64,000 nucleotides of DNA from Burkholderia sp. HI2500 (GTDB lineage Bacteria > Pseudomonadota > Gammaproteobacteria > Burkholderiales > Burkholderiaceae). The notes beneath the pieces are model-generated. The model was not told the origin of the DNA and ran no database searches. It worked only from the letters and a program-made list of their open reading frames with translations. Location of the stretch: NCBI RefSeq assembly GCF_002223055.1, contig NZ_NKFL01000002.1, positions 124,001 to 188,000 of the forward strand, written 5' to 3'. Of this stretch, positions 41,134 through 49,867 are shown piece by piece. Position 1 is the first letter of the stretch. Every line of letters begins with the position of its first letter. Both the position numbers and the translations under genes were made by a program.

Positions 41134-43695
41134 TCAATCGGACAGGCGCGAGCCGGCGCGCGACGCCTTCGCGCGTTCGGCGCGTTCGAGCTCGGCGCGC
41201 ACCATGCGGGCGATCTCCGCCGCATCGGCGCCGGGCGGCGGCGCGATGTTGATGGTGACGGGGCCGCTCGCGGGCGCGGCGCTGGCGGCAGCGACGGCCG
41301 GCGCCGTGAGCGGTGCACGGTAGTCGAGCGACAGGTTGTAGCGCTCGAGCGGGGCGGCGGCGGCGATCGCGGGGCTCGCGGCGAACGCGGGCGGGCCGAC
41401 CAGCGCGGCGGTGGTCGTGAGGGCGGCGGCGGTGCGGGCCATGAGCGACGGGGCGCCGGCCGTGGCGTCGTCGGGCGTGGTCGACGCCTTTATGCCGAGT
41501 TTCTCCTTGGCCCAGTCGCGCATCGAACTGCCCAGGCCGCCGACCGTCTCCTTCACCGCGACGAAGCGGCTCTTGATGCCGTCGACGAGCCCCGACACCA
41601 GGCTGGCGCCGATTTCCTGGAAGCGCGTGCCGATGTCGCCGAACCAGTCGCCGATGCCGCCGATCGCGGTCTTCACCCACTCGACGGTGGCGTCCCATTT
41701 CGCGGTGATCCAGTCGCCGGCCGCGCCGAACGCGCCCTTGATGGTTTCCCACAGCGCGATGAACTTCGGGCCGAGCGTGTCCCAGTTCTGCCAGACGTAG
41801 ATGGCGGCCGCTGCAATCAGGCTGATCACGGCGATCACCGGATTCGCCAGCGCGAGCCGGCCAAGCACCATGAACGCCTGCCCGACGAGCCTGAACGCGC
41901 TGACCATCGACGTCGCGAAGCGGAGCACGTTCACCGATCCGAGCACGTTGCCGAAGACGCTCGCCAGCGTGCCGACGACCGTGAGTACGCCGCCCAGCCC
42001 GGCGAAAGCCGTGGCGAGGATGCGGGTGGCCGTGCCGTGTTCGCGCACGAACTTCACGATCTTCTCGAGCACGGTGGCCGTGACGTCCAGCGCCGCGTTG
42101 TACATCGGCGTGATCTTCTCGCCGATCTCGAGCTTCAGGTCACGCAACCGCGCGAGGACGACGAGCTCGCGGCCCGCGGTCGAATCCGCGGCCTTCGCCC
42201 GCATGCCGGTGACGCCGTCGGCGGCGGCGCTCTGCCGCTCGGTGTCGTGGATCTGCTCGCGCTGGTCATACATCGTGGTGAGCAGGCTTCCGGCGGCTTT
42301 GTCGGGGAACAGTTTCGCCAACTCGGCCTTGACCTTGTCGGGGCTCGTGATGCCCTTGGCGGCGAGCCTCGGCAGCAGCACCTTTTCGAGCCATTCGAAC
42401 GGCGACGCCTGCAGCATGTCGCTGCCTGCCAGCGCGCCCGGCTTGAGCCCGGCGATCGCACCGTTCTTCCGGTGCGTGAGCCCTTTCGGATCGACGAGGC
42501 CGAGCGCCGCCAGCCGTCGCGCGGCGAGTGCGGACGCCTTGCCCTCGAGCACGCTGCCGGACAGGGCGGCCAGGCCTGCGCCGGCCGACTTGCCGCCCAG
42601 CTTTTCGATGAGCGGCTGCATCTGGTAATAGAACGCGTCCGTGCGCAACTTCTTGGCCGCGTTGCCGCCCGATTCGGCGAAGTTGTTCCACTCGTCGCCG
42701 CTGACCTTGCCGCCGGTCGCGGTCTGCATCTTCTGCACGATGTTCGCTTCGGCGCCGAACGCCGCTTCGCTCTTCGTGCCGCCGCGCAGGTCGATCACCT
42801 TCAGCATGCTCATGAACTGGTCGACGTTCTTTTTCGCGTCTTCCTTGCCGTACAGCGCCTCGTTCGCGAATTTCATCGAGGACAGCAACGGCAGCGCGAC
42901 CCGCGCATGCTGTTCGTCGCCGCCGAACTCGGTCAGCGATTCGCGCATCAGCGCCAGGTTGTCGATGGTCGACAGCCCCGGGGCCTGCTGCGCGCGCGCG
43001 AACTTCACCGCGTCGGCCGACGCACCCGCCGCACGCATGCGCAGCGTTTCGCTTTCGGCCTGCTTCGCGGCGTCGAGCGGATCGGACAGCATGCCGAGCA
43101 TGTTCTTGCCGGCGCCCTTGACCGTCTCGCCGCGCTTCGCCCACTTCTCGCCGACGCCGCGCAGTGCGTCGATCCTGGCGCGCCGGGCGTCGGCTTGCTG
43201 CTGGCGCCGGGTGTCGTACCCGCGCACCCCCGCGTCGATCATCGACGCACGCGACGCCATCGTCGCGCGGAGGTTGCGCTCGTCCCGCGACAGGTTGCGC
43301 GTGTCGATGCCCGCGCCGGCGAGCTGGGTGCGCATGGCTTGTACGCGGCCGGCCTGGTAGTGGTGCGCGGACGCCAGATTCTCGGCCGCGCGTTGCGCCT
43401 TGTTGAAGTCGCTGATCATCTGTTGCGACGGCGAGCGGGTCGCGCGCAGCGACTGGGCGAGCGTGTCGACGCGTGCGCGTGCCGCCGAGAGGTCCGATGC
43501 CGTCGTGGCGAGGCCCTTGCGCATCTCGCGAAACTCGCCGATGCGCTTCTGCGTCTTCGCCATGTCATCCAGCTCGCGGCGGGTCGCCCGCAGCGAATCG
43601 GCCAGCCCCTTGTTGCCGGTCAGCATCATTTGCAGGGGCTTCGTCATGTTGTCGACCATGTCGAACATGACGCGCAGTTTCGTGGTGTTGTCCAT
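41134..43695 (-). CDS. T: Tail tape-measure protein gpT
   Basis: An 853-residue tape-measure protein whose length sets tail length. Coiled-coil N-terminal third (LRATRRELDDMAKTQKRIGE, FREMRKGLATTASDLSAARA), a central hydrophobic region (ILATAFAGLGGVLTVVGTLA, followed by SVFGNVLGSV) and repeated W-D motifs (FIALWETIKGAFGAAGDWIT) are typical of P2 T. Length is close to P2 T (815), so the predicted tail would be of P2-like length. It starts just after the E' frame and precedes U. Confidence 0.93.
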   Translation of the reverse strand: MDNTTKLRVMFDMVDNMTKPLQMMLTGNKGLADSLRATRRELDDMAKTQKRIGEFREMRKGLATTASDLSAARARVDTLAQSLRATRSPSQQMISDFNKAQRAAENLASAHHYQAGRVQAMRTQLAGAGIDTRNLSRDERNLRATMASRASMIDAGVRGYDTRRQQQADARRARIDALRGVGEKWAKRGETVKGAGKNMLGMLSDPLDAAKQAESETLRMRAAGASADAVKFARAQQAPGLSTIDNLALMRESLTEFGGDEQHARVALPLLSSMKFANEALYGKEDAKKNVDQFMSMLKVIDLRGGTKSEAAFGAEANIVQKMQTATGGKVSGDEWNNFAESGGNAAKKLRTDAFYYQMQPLIEKLGGKSAGAGLAALSGSVLEGKASALAARRLAALGLVDPKGLTHRKNGAIAGLKPGALAGSDMLQASPFEWLEKVLLPRLAAKGITSPDKVKAELAKLFPDKAAGSLLTTMYDQREQIHDTERQSAAADGVTGMRAKAADSTAGRELVVLARLRDLKLEIGEKITPMYNAALDVTATVLEKIVKFVREHGTATRILATAFAGLGGVLTVVGTLASVFGNVLGSVNVLRFATSMVSAFRLVGQAFMVLGRLALANPVIAVISLIAAAAIYVWQNWDTLGPKFIALWETIKGAFGAAGDWITAKWDATVEWVKTAIGGIGDWFGDIGTRFQEIGASLVSGLVDGIKSRFVAVKETVGGLGSSMRDWAKEKLGIKASTTPDDATAGAPSLMARTAAALTTTAALVGPPAFAASPAIAAAAPLERYNLSLDYRAPLTAPAVAAASAAPASGPVTINIAPPPGADAAEIARMVRAELERAERAKASRAGSRLSD

Positions 43696-43710
43696 CGTCG
43701 ATCGTTTCGC

Positions 43711-43824
43711 TCATTGGGCGCCGGCGCGTACTCGGGCGCGCTCGCGCCAGTCCATCAGCTCGGCCAGGCTGAAGGCATCCATCACGGGCGGTGTCCAGCC
43801 GAACACCGTCGCGATGTCTGCCAT
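43711..43824 (-). CDS. E': gpE' / GpE-family tail protein, reached by -1 frameshift from E
   Basis: A 37-residue frame reading MADIATVFGWTPPVMDAFSL and ending with WRERARVRAGAQ, the P2 GpE (PF06528) signature with its tryptophan-rich core. It is in the -1 frame relative to E and is continuous with the TTTTTTG heptamer at 43884-43878. In P2 it is made as an E+E' fusion serving as a tape-measure chaperone. Independent initiation at its ATG (43824) is also possible. Too short to be noticed by length alone but well supported by the motif. Confidence 0.88.
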   Translation of the reverse strand: MADIATVFGWTPPVMDAFSLAELMDWRERARVRAGAQ

Positions 43825-43832
43825 CGGGTCTT

Positions 43833-44213
43833 CTACGCGGTCTGGGAGGCCAGTCGGGATTTCACGGCCTTCGGCATCAAAAAACCGGCGAAGATGCCTC
43901 CCAGCTGCACGAGGTCGGCGGGGTCGATGCCGGCGACGTCGGCTTCGGTCAGCATCGGCGAGCTGATGCGCGGCAGTACTTTCGACAGCGCGACGACGTC
44001 GAGGCTGACGAGGTCGGACAGCGATACGCCGCGCAGTTCGCCCGATTTCGGCTTGCGCAGCGTGATCGACGTGATCGTCTGGTTGCCGCGCACGAGCGGG
44101 GTGTCGAGCGTGTGCGTGGCCGGATCGTCCTGGTCGGGCGCGGCGACGACGGCGACGGTGGACGCATCGGCCTGCGAGTCGTTCGCGGCCGGGTCGGGTT
44201 GCATCGGATTCAT
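43833..44213 (-). CDS. E: Tail assembly protein gpE
   Basis: A 126-residue tail assembly chaperone. The core is TITSITLRKPKSGELRGVSL, SDLVSLDVVALSKVLPRISS, then DPADLVQLGGIFAGFLMP, matching P2 E. The N-terminus is Asp/Ala-rich. I chose ATG 44213 (MNPMQPD) after AGGACCACC; the frame opens at 44234. Seventeen codons before its stop lies the slippery T-TTT-TTG that allows about a fraction of ribosomes to shift into E'. Confidence 0.9.
   Translation of the reverse strand: MNPMQPDPAANDSQADASTVAVVAAPDQDDPATHTLDTPLVRGNQTITSITLRKPKSGELRGVSLSDLVSLDVVALSKVLPRISSPMLTEADVAGIDPADLVQLGGIFAGFLMPKAVKSRLASQTA
43878..43884 (-). other. Programmed -1 frameshift heptamer T-TTT-TTG in gene E
   Basis: On the minus strand GGT-TTT-TTG (Gly-Phe-Leu in frame 0) offers X-XXY-YYZ slippage. 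After a -1 shift the frame reads FDAEGREIPTGLPDRVEDP and then the GpE' core without a stop. Phage P2 uses the same heptamer at the same position in its FETUD operon. Confidence 0.88.
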
Positions 44214-44286
44214 GGTGGTCCTGTCGGTGATCAAGCGGGGGAAGGGCGAGGAAGGGCCCGGCCGGCGTAACCGGCCGGGCGGCGGA

Positions 44287-44796
44287 TTACAGGCCGATCG
44301 CGTTGCGCAGCGCCGCGAACAGGTCGTTGCCGTTGACCTTCTCGATCATGTTGACGAAGTCGATCTCGATCACGTCCTGGCCGTTCACGGACAGCTTGTA
44401 GTAGCTGGCGACGGTCGTGACCTTGAACGCGGTGTCTTCCTTCGACTTCGCGGTGCCCGGGTCGATTTCGCTGTGGCGGCCGCGGATGACGATCTCGATC
44501 GCGTCGACGTTGGTCGAATCCTCGGACTGGTAGCCGCCGGCGAAGCGCAGCAGCACGCCGTCGTGCTTCGTGATCGCGTATTGGCCGAGCACGGAGCGCA
44601 TGAAGCCGCCGCAGGTCCATTCGAGCTGGATCCCTTCCTGCCCGAAGTCGACCTTGATCGGGCCGCTCATGCCGCCGCCCTGGTAGTCCTCCATCTTGCG
44701 CGTGAGCTTCGGCAGCGTGACTTCGACAACCTGGCCGACGAAGTTCTCGCCGTTCTGGAACAGGTTGAATCCCTTGAGTTTGCGAGGCATACCCAT
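44287..44796 (-). CDS. FII: Major tail tube protein gpFII
   Basis: A 169-residue tail tube subunit. Family text: PRKLKGFNLFQNGENFVGQV, LPKLTRKMEDYQGGGMSGPI, and the C-terminal YKLSVNGQDVIEIDFVNMIE. Length equals P2 FII (172). It follows FI by 28 bases as in P2 and polymerises into the inner tube that pierces the target envelope on sheath contraction. Confidence 0.96.
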   Translation of the reverse strand: MGMPRKLKGFNLFQNGENFVGQVVEVTLPKLTRKMEDYQGGGMSGPIKVDFGQEGIQLEWTCGGFMRSVLGQYAITKHDGVLLRFAGGYQSEDSTNVDAIEIVIRGRHSEIDPGTAKSKEDTAFKVTTVASYYKLSVNGQDVIEIDFVNMIEKVNGNDLFAALRNAIGL

Positions 44797-44824
44797 CGTG
44801 TTTGACTCCTGGTGAGGCCGGTCG

Positions 44825-45997
44825 TTACGCGCTGACGCGCGCGGCGAAATCGGCGAGGTAACGGTCGGTGATGCGCTGGCGCAGCATCAGGTTTTCGAGC
44901 GGCGGAACCGGCGTGTATTCGTAGTCGAGATACGCCTTGCCGGACTTCAGCACGTCGGTCGTGTTCGGCTCCGGGTCGTACCAGGCCGAGCCGCCGATCA
45001 GGTAGCCCTGCGAGATCCATTCGCGGAACTTGGCGTTGATCGTTTCGATGATGTCGCGCGGCAGCGACGGGTTGAGCGGGCCGTCGATGATGGCCATCTG
45101 TGCTTCGGCGATCGAATCGGCGATGACCTGCGCGGTGCGCGTGTAGTTCTCGAACGCGAACAGCGGATCGTCCGAGCACGTGCGCGAACCCCAGAAGCGG
45201 AAGCCGTTGCGGTTCACGAGCGTCGTCACGTCCTGCTCGTTGAGGAAGCCCGCGTCCGTCGCCGGATCCTGCAGGTCCCACGACACGTCGGCGCTGATGC
45301 CGGTGACGCCGTTCACGCCGACGTTCGACAGCGTCTTGTGCCAGCCCGTGTCGTTGTCGATCTTCGCGCGCAAGCCGGCCGCATACGCGGTGGCCGGCAC
45401 GACGATCGTCTTGCTGGTCGTGTCGTCCCACGCGAGGAAGTCCGGCCAGACGACCATCAGTTCGCGCTGGCTGAACTGCTTGCGATAGGCGACGGCTTCT
45501 TCCTTCGTCTTGCAGCCGTTGGCCGACACGTAGGCGAACGCACGCAGCGACTGCGCGATCGACGCGAGCGCCGCGGCGACGGGTTGCGTGTCGAGGCCCG
45601 GCGTCGCGAGGATGCGCGGCTTCACGCCGAAGCGCGCTTGCGCGCCGAGCAGCGCCTTCATGCCGGTGTACTTGCCGTCGGCGGTGACGGTGCCGATCAC
45701 GTTGGTCGCCGTCTCGGCGGCGTCCTTGCCTTCGGCGACGCGCACGACGATCGTGACGGGCTTGGTCTGCCGGCCGATCGCGTCGAGCGTGCGGCGCAGC
45801 GTGCCTTGGGTGCCGGCCTTGCCGAGCGCGGCGACAACGTTGGTCAGCAGGACGGGCGTGTCGAGCGGGAAGGCGGTGGCATCGGCGTCGGACGCGGTGC
45901 AGACGATGCCGACGACGGCCGTCGACACGGTGCGGATCGGGCGCGAGCCCTCGTTGATTTCGATGACGCGTACGCCGTGGTGGTAATCCTGCGGCAT
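44825..45997 (-). CDS. FI: Tail sheath protein gpFI
   Basis: A 390-residue contractile sheath subunit. Typical parts: YHHGVRVIEINEGSRPIRTV, PVLLTNVVAALGKAGTQGTL, RFGVKPRILATPGLDTQPVA, and the C-terminal LMLRQRITDRYLADFAARVS. Length matches P2 FI (396). The presence of a full sheath identifies the tail as contractile (R-type), not flexible (F-type). Confidence 0.96.
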   Translation of the reverse strand: MPQDYHHGVRVIEINEGSRPIRTVSTAVVGIVCTASDADATAFPLDTPVLLTNVVAALGKAGTQGTLRRTLDAIGRQTKPVTIVVRVAEGKDAAETATNVIGTVTADGKYTGMKALLGAQARFGVKPRILATPGLDTQPVAAALASIAQSLRAFAYVSANGCKTKEEAVAYRKQFSQRELMVVWPDFLAWDDTTSKTIVVPATAYAAGLRAKIDNDTGWHKTLSNVGVNGVTGISADVSWDLQDPATDAGFLNEQDVTTLVNRNGFRFWGSRTCSDDPLFAFENYTRTAQVIADSIAEAQMAIIDGPLNPSLPRDIIETINAKFREWISQGYLIGGSAWYDPEPNTTDVLKSGKAYLDYEYTPVPPLENLMLRQRITDRYLADFAARVSA

Positions 45998-46036
45998 GGT
46001 GTGTGGCTCCTGTGTGTGCAGATCAGATGAAAGAGA

Positions 46037-46052
46037 ACGGGAGAAATCCCGT
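46037..46052 (-). terminator. Short hairpin with T-rich tail between tail-fibre assembly gene and FI
   Basis: ACGGGA and TCCCGT form a perfect 6-bp stem with a 4-base loop; on the minus strand TCTCTTT follows. It lies 6 bases past the tail-fibre-assembly stop. A partial terminator separating the fibre genes from the abundant sheath/tube message is plausible. Confidence 0.5.
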
Positions 46053-46057
46053 GCGGA

Positions 46058-46744
46058 TCAGGCCGCGGGGTCCGCGACCGGAGCTGCAGGTGCGCTGGGT
46101 TCGTCGGGCTGGGGCTTCGATTCCGGTTCCGGTTGCGGTTGCGGTTGCGGTTCCGGCTGCGGAGGCGGAGGCGGTACGTACGGCGCCGGCGTAGTCGGCC
46201 ACGTCACCGCATCGGGGAACGTGTCGGACTGGACGACCGAAACGAGTGCCATCTGGTAGGCCGACCAGGCCTTGAAGTAGTAGACGCCTTCGTCGTCGAG
46301 CAGGCCCGCGGCGTAGGCATCGGCCTTGCCGGCGTTCGCCTTGCGTGCGGCTTCGAGGCGTCGCTCGAACTCGGCCATCGCGGCGTCGCGTTTTTCGCGC
46401 TCGAGCAGCGCAGCCGGAACGGCCCACGCGCCATTGATCCATGCATGGCGAGGCGACGGTTGCGGTTCGGTCGTGAGGCCGAGTTCGTCGGGCGTCTTGC
46501 CGGCAGTCGCGATTTCGACCGGTTCGCCCGTGTCGGTGCGATAGCAGAGGCGGCCGCGGAAGTCCGGCAGCAGCGTCCACGCGTTGTCGCGGTAGAACGG
46601 CCAGGTCGTCGGCGTGCGCGCCGGCGGCTCGTCGAACGTCGCCCATGACGGCACGAGCCAGCGTTCGGGGTTGCGCGGATCGGCGTCGGGCTGGCCGCTG
46701 CTCAGGTATTCGCCGGTCGACTGGTTGTAGTGGTGGATCAGCAT
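46058..46744 (-). CDS. Tail fibre assembly protein (Tfa/gpG-like) with Pro/Glu-rich tail
   Basis: A 228-residue chaperone for folding or attachment of the fibre tip. The N-terminal half has the family text: STGEYLSSGQPDADPRNPER, LLPDFRGRLCYRTDTGEPVE, and LTTEPQPSPRHAWINGAWAV. Then comes a helical LEREKRDAAMAEFERRLEAA and AWSAYQMALVSVVQS. The last 45 residues are a PQPEPQPQPQPEPES-type repeat, unusual in length. It lies directly downstream of the fibre gene, so both form the host-range cassette. Confidence 0.87.
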   Translation of the reverse strand: MLIHHYNQSTGEYLSSGQPDADPRNPERWLVPSWATFDEPPARTPTTWPFYRDNAWTLLPDFRGRLCYRTDTGEPVEIATAGKTPDELGLTTEPQPSPRHAWINGAWAVPAALLEREKRDAAMAEFERRLEAARKANAGKADAYAAGLLDDEGVYYFKAWSAYQMALVSVVQSDTFPDAVTWPTTPAPYVPPPPPQPEPQPQPQPEPESKPQPDEPSAPAAPVADPAA

Positions 46745-46759
46745 GTTTCGGGGTCCAGG

Positions 46760-49318
46760 TTAATAAGCGCGGATCAACGCGAGCAGCGCGACGTTGCGCG
46801 AACGCGATTCGTTGGCGCCGTCGAGGTTGACGGTGATGGCGTGGCTGTGACGACCGGAGCCGCCGATGCCGACGTTGTGGCCGTGGTTGCCGGCTTCGCT
46901 CAACCAGATGCCGGTACCTGCGCCCTCGGTGCCGTGCATGTCCTGCCGGTCCCAGTTGTACGGGCCCCACCCTTGGCCGTAGGAGGTGGCGACGACGCCG
47001 ACACGACCCATCCGGACACCGTGTGCGTGACCGGGGTCATTGACGCCGTGGCCGTGCTGTCCCTGCCCGTCGGTCCAGGCCGAGTGCGCGTGATCGCCGA
47101 CTTCGGCCGCGCTGGCGACGTGGCCGTGCGAGCGGTTCGCGCTGTCCTGCCACGAGCCGAGGATGCGGTTGGTGTCGACACCGCGGGCGTCGTCCCAGCA
47201 TCGGATGAATTCGCCGCGCAGCTCCGGCAGCCGGAACGTCGTCGAGCCGTCGCCGGACGAGAAGTTGGCCCAGAGGCCCTTCGGCCATTCGCCTTCCGTT
47301 ACCAGGGCGCCGCTGGCCTGCGCGTACGCCCACAGCGCGGGGTAGTCGGCGCGCTTGAGGAGCGCGCCGTTGGCTTTCAGGAAGCCGGCGCGAACTGACG
47401 TGCGCGGCTCGAAGATGATCTGGCCGACAGACGTCATCGATAGCGCGGCCAGCACCCATTCGGTCGTGGCGAGCGCGGTCGATCGGTCGCCTGCCGCGGG
47501 CGTGGGACCTTGCACGGGTGTCTGGAAGACGGTGCCGCCCGTTGAGAACGTCACCTGCGCGGTCGAGTTGCACGTCACGCCGAACGAGCCGTCGTTGATG
47601 TGATACAGGCCGGTGTCCGGGATGCCGTCGTTGCTGAACGTGAGGGACGGCGTCCCAACGCTGCCTTCCGACAGGAACAGCCGCTTGCCCGGGTCGAACT
47701 GGAGATCGCCCGCCATCGTGCCGCCCGTCACGCGATCGAGCGGCGTGAGGTTGCCGGCGTGCCACACCCGCTTGCCGTTTACGCGGAAGGTGCGGTCTTC
47801 CATGAAGTACTGGAACGAGTCGTTGTTTCTCCACCAGCCGACCGACTGGGCATTTGCATAAAAGTAGCCGTCGGTGGGGCCGACTCTGATGCGTCCTTCG
47901 TCCGTAGTCTTTCCGACTATGAGGTCGCCGCGAATGGTGGTTTCTCCGCCCATCAGCGTACCGGCGCCCTGGTCGTCGATCGTGACGCGACCCGTCGCGA
48001 GATTCAGCGTGAATGGCCGATAGTCGTTGAACGTGCCGTCCGGATCGCCTTTCTTCGTCGAAAGCAGATAGACGTTCGTGCCGTCGTTGCGCCAGAACGT
48101 ACCGTAATCACCGTAGGTCGCCCGGAAATGTCCACCACCTGCGTCCAGATCGCGCGAGATCACACCGCCTTTGAACGTGGCCCCCCCTGCCGCCTGGATC
48201 ACATTGCGGCCGTCGTCAGCAGACGTCCCGATCAACATGCGGCCAGAAGGCAGTACGCGAACGCGGGCCGCATTGCCCGCGACGATTTCACAGGAGCCGT
48301 CGACGTTATCCGAACCGATGGTTGCGTTGCCAGCCGTGCGGAAGTAGCCATTTACCTCGTCGGCAGCAACCCAGGCCTTGACGGTGTTTGGGCCTCCCGA
48401 AATGCTCGTGCCATACGTGCGAGAGTTGCCGTCGACTTGCAGCCGCGAGCCTCCGTCGTCATTCTTGACGTCGCCGACCAGCATCCGGCCGCCGTACGTG
48501 ATGCGCAATGCGCGCCCCTGGTTCGCGTCCGTCTCGGCATCGTTGCCGGTCTTGTTGACCCACAGATCGACGTACTCGCGTCCCCACGCACCATTGTCGA
48601 AGCCTGCCCGTACCGTCGCGATCAGGCGCGTCCCGGTATCGGCGATGTTGCCGCCGAACGTGCCGTGCAGGCGCACGCGGCTTTCCCGCCCGTTCTTGCC
48701 GGTCGGCGGACGCACCGTGACATGCGCCGTATCCGGACCCGCATCGAACTCAGTGACGACCGGCCCGGTGAACTTCGCCCCGGTCAACGCCGCGTAACGC
48801 GACGCCGCGGTTTTCGGCGTCACTGCACGCGCATCGTCCGCACCGGCGTTCACTTCCGCCTGCGTCGCCAGCTCGACCACGCCTTGCCGCTCGGTAGTCG
48901 CCGGCGGATTGAGGAACGACGCGTCGCCGAACACGAGTTGCGTCGCGTCGATCGTCGCGAACTGCAGGTCGGACGACAGCAGCAGCATCGCGGCCGGCGA
49001 CTTCTCCATGATCGGCGTCGCCTGGCCGTAGCTGGCCAGCAGCACGCCGTTCTCGAGATAGAGGCCGAACCCGTACAGCGAGTACTGGTCCGCGGTGTCG
49101 TCCTTCAGCGTCGTATGAATCGTGTCCGGCGCGACGTTGGCGCCGCCGAAGGACTTGATCCGCTTCAGCTCGTTCGGCAGCTTCGTGAGCCCCTTGTCGG
49201 CGACGAACGGCGCGTTCGCCAGGCCGATTTCCACGACCTGGTGGGTGTTCGTGCCGCCGTTGCCGGCGGCTACGAGCGCGGCACGGCCGGCGTCGGTGAT
49301 GATGATCTGGGTTGCCAT
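46760..49318 (-). CDS. H: Tail fibre protein gpH (receptor-binding)
   Basis: An 852-residue fibre. Residues 1-155 are a P2-type tail-collar/baseplate-attachment domain (IIITDAGRAALVAAGNGGTN, SLYGFGLYLENGVLLASYGQ); residues about 165-640 are repeats of beta-structured shaft and a variable part (ATTEWVLAAL-type boundary near 650). Residues about 660-852 are a tail-collar tip (VGQIIFEPRTSVRAGFLKAN, KRADYPALWAYAQ, FRLPELRGEFIRCWDDARGV) with six HxH motifs, ending SRNVALLALIRAY. HxH pairs bind iron in the T4 short/long fibre needles. Base composition between about 47.8 and 48.7 kb is clearly lower in GC than the flanks, as expected for exchanged specificity DNA. Confidence 0.93.
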   Translation of the reverse strand: MATQIIITDAGRAALVAAGNGGTNTHQVVEIGLANAPFVADKGLTKLPNELKRIKSFGGANVAPDTIHTTLKDDTADQYSLYGFGLYLENGVLLASYGQATPIMEKSPAAMLLLSSDLQFATIDATQLVFGDASFLNPPATTERQGVVELATQAEVNAGADDARAVTPKTAASRYAALTGAKFTGPVVTEFDAGPDTAHVTVRPPTGKNGRESRVRLHGTFGGNIADTGTRLIATVRAGFDNGAWGREYVDLWVNKTGNDAETDANQGRALRITYGGRMLVGDVKNDDGGSRLQVDGNSRTYGTSISGGPNTVKAWVAADEVNGYFRTAGNATIGSDNVDGSCEIVAGNAARVRVLPSGRMLIGTSADDGRNVIQAAGGATFKGGVISRDLDAGGGHFRATYGDYGTFWRNDGTNVYLLSTKKGDPDGTFNDYRPFTLNLATGRVTIDDQGAGTLMGGETTIRGDLIVGKTTDEGRIRVGPTDGYFYANAQSVGWWRNNDSFQYFMEDRTFRVNGKRVWHAGNLTPLDRVTGGTMAGDLQFDPGKRLFLSEGSVGTPSLTFSNDGIPDTGLYHINDGSFGVTCNSTAQVTFSTGGTVFQTPVQGPTPAAGDRSTALATTEWVLAALSMTSVGQIIFEPRTSVRAGFLKANGALLKRADYPALWAYAQASGALVTEGEWPKGLWANFSSGDGSTTFRLPELRGEFIRCWDDARGVDTNRILGSWQDSANRSHGHVASAAEVGDHAHSAWTDGQGQHGHGVNDPGHAHGVRMGRVGVVATSYGQGWGPYNWDRQDMHGTEGAGTGIWLSEAGNHGHNVGIGGSGRHSHAITVNLDGANESRSRNVALLALIRAY

Positions 49319-49324
49319 GTGCGA

Positions 49325-49867
49325 TCAGTAGTCGGTGAGGTTCAGGCGGCGATAGGCCGCCACGCGCGCGGCGGCGCCGACCGGTTGTCGGCCCCGCATC
49401 TCGAAGCCCTGCGTGAACGTGTAGTGCGCCCGTACCGGCTTGGTCCGGTCGATTTCCGCGAGGATGTCGGCGACGTATTCGGCGGTCGGCGGCTGGCCTT
49501 CCTGGCCGCTGACCGTCATCACGAGGTCGAACGTGCCGGGTTGGCCCGGCGGGCGCTGCTCGAACCATTCACGCAGGACGATGTTTCCGCCGAAGGCCGC
49601 GACGACTTCGCGCACCGCGGCGGCGGTGCCCTTGCGGCGGGCGATCGGAATCGCCTGTCCGACCCGGGCGCGCTTCACGTACTCGGGCCAGTAGTCCTTC
49701 CACGCATCGACGCCGAGGTGCCATGCGAGCCACGGCAGCAGGTCGGACCGGATCGCGTCCGGATTCATCAGCGTCGCGAGCGGCGTCGGCACGTCGTCGA
49801 TGCGCGCGTTCGTCGCGGCGAGCCGGCGTTCGAGCCGCGTCGCATTCGGCGGGAGGACGTCATTCAT
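49325..49867 (-). CDS. I: Baseplate/tail protein gpI
   Basis: A 180-residue P2 gpI homologue, a baseplate wedge part connecting fibres. Landmarks are RLERRLAATNARIDDVPTPL, then LLPWLAWHLGVDAWKDYWPE and RKGTAAAVREVVAAFGGNIV. Length is that of P2 I (176). It overlaps the gpJ stop by eight bases and precedes H. Confidence 0.94.
   Translation of the reverse strand: MNDVLPPNATRLERRLAATNARIDDVPTPLATLMNPDAIRSDLLPWLAWHLGVDAWKDYWPEYVKRARVGQAIPIARRKGTAAAVREVVAAFGGNIVLREWFEQRPPGQPGTFDLVMTVSGQEGQPPTAEYVADILAEIDRTKPVRAHYTFTQGFEMRGRQPVGAAARVAAYRRLNLTDY

Noticed and set aside
40681..44805. 1374-codon plus-strand frame across D, U, T, E and FII
   Set aside because: Runs antisense through five P2 tail genes recognised on the minus strand; composition is typical of shadow frames.
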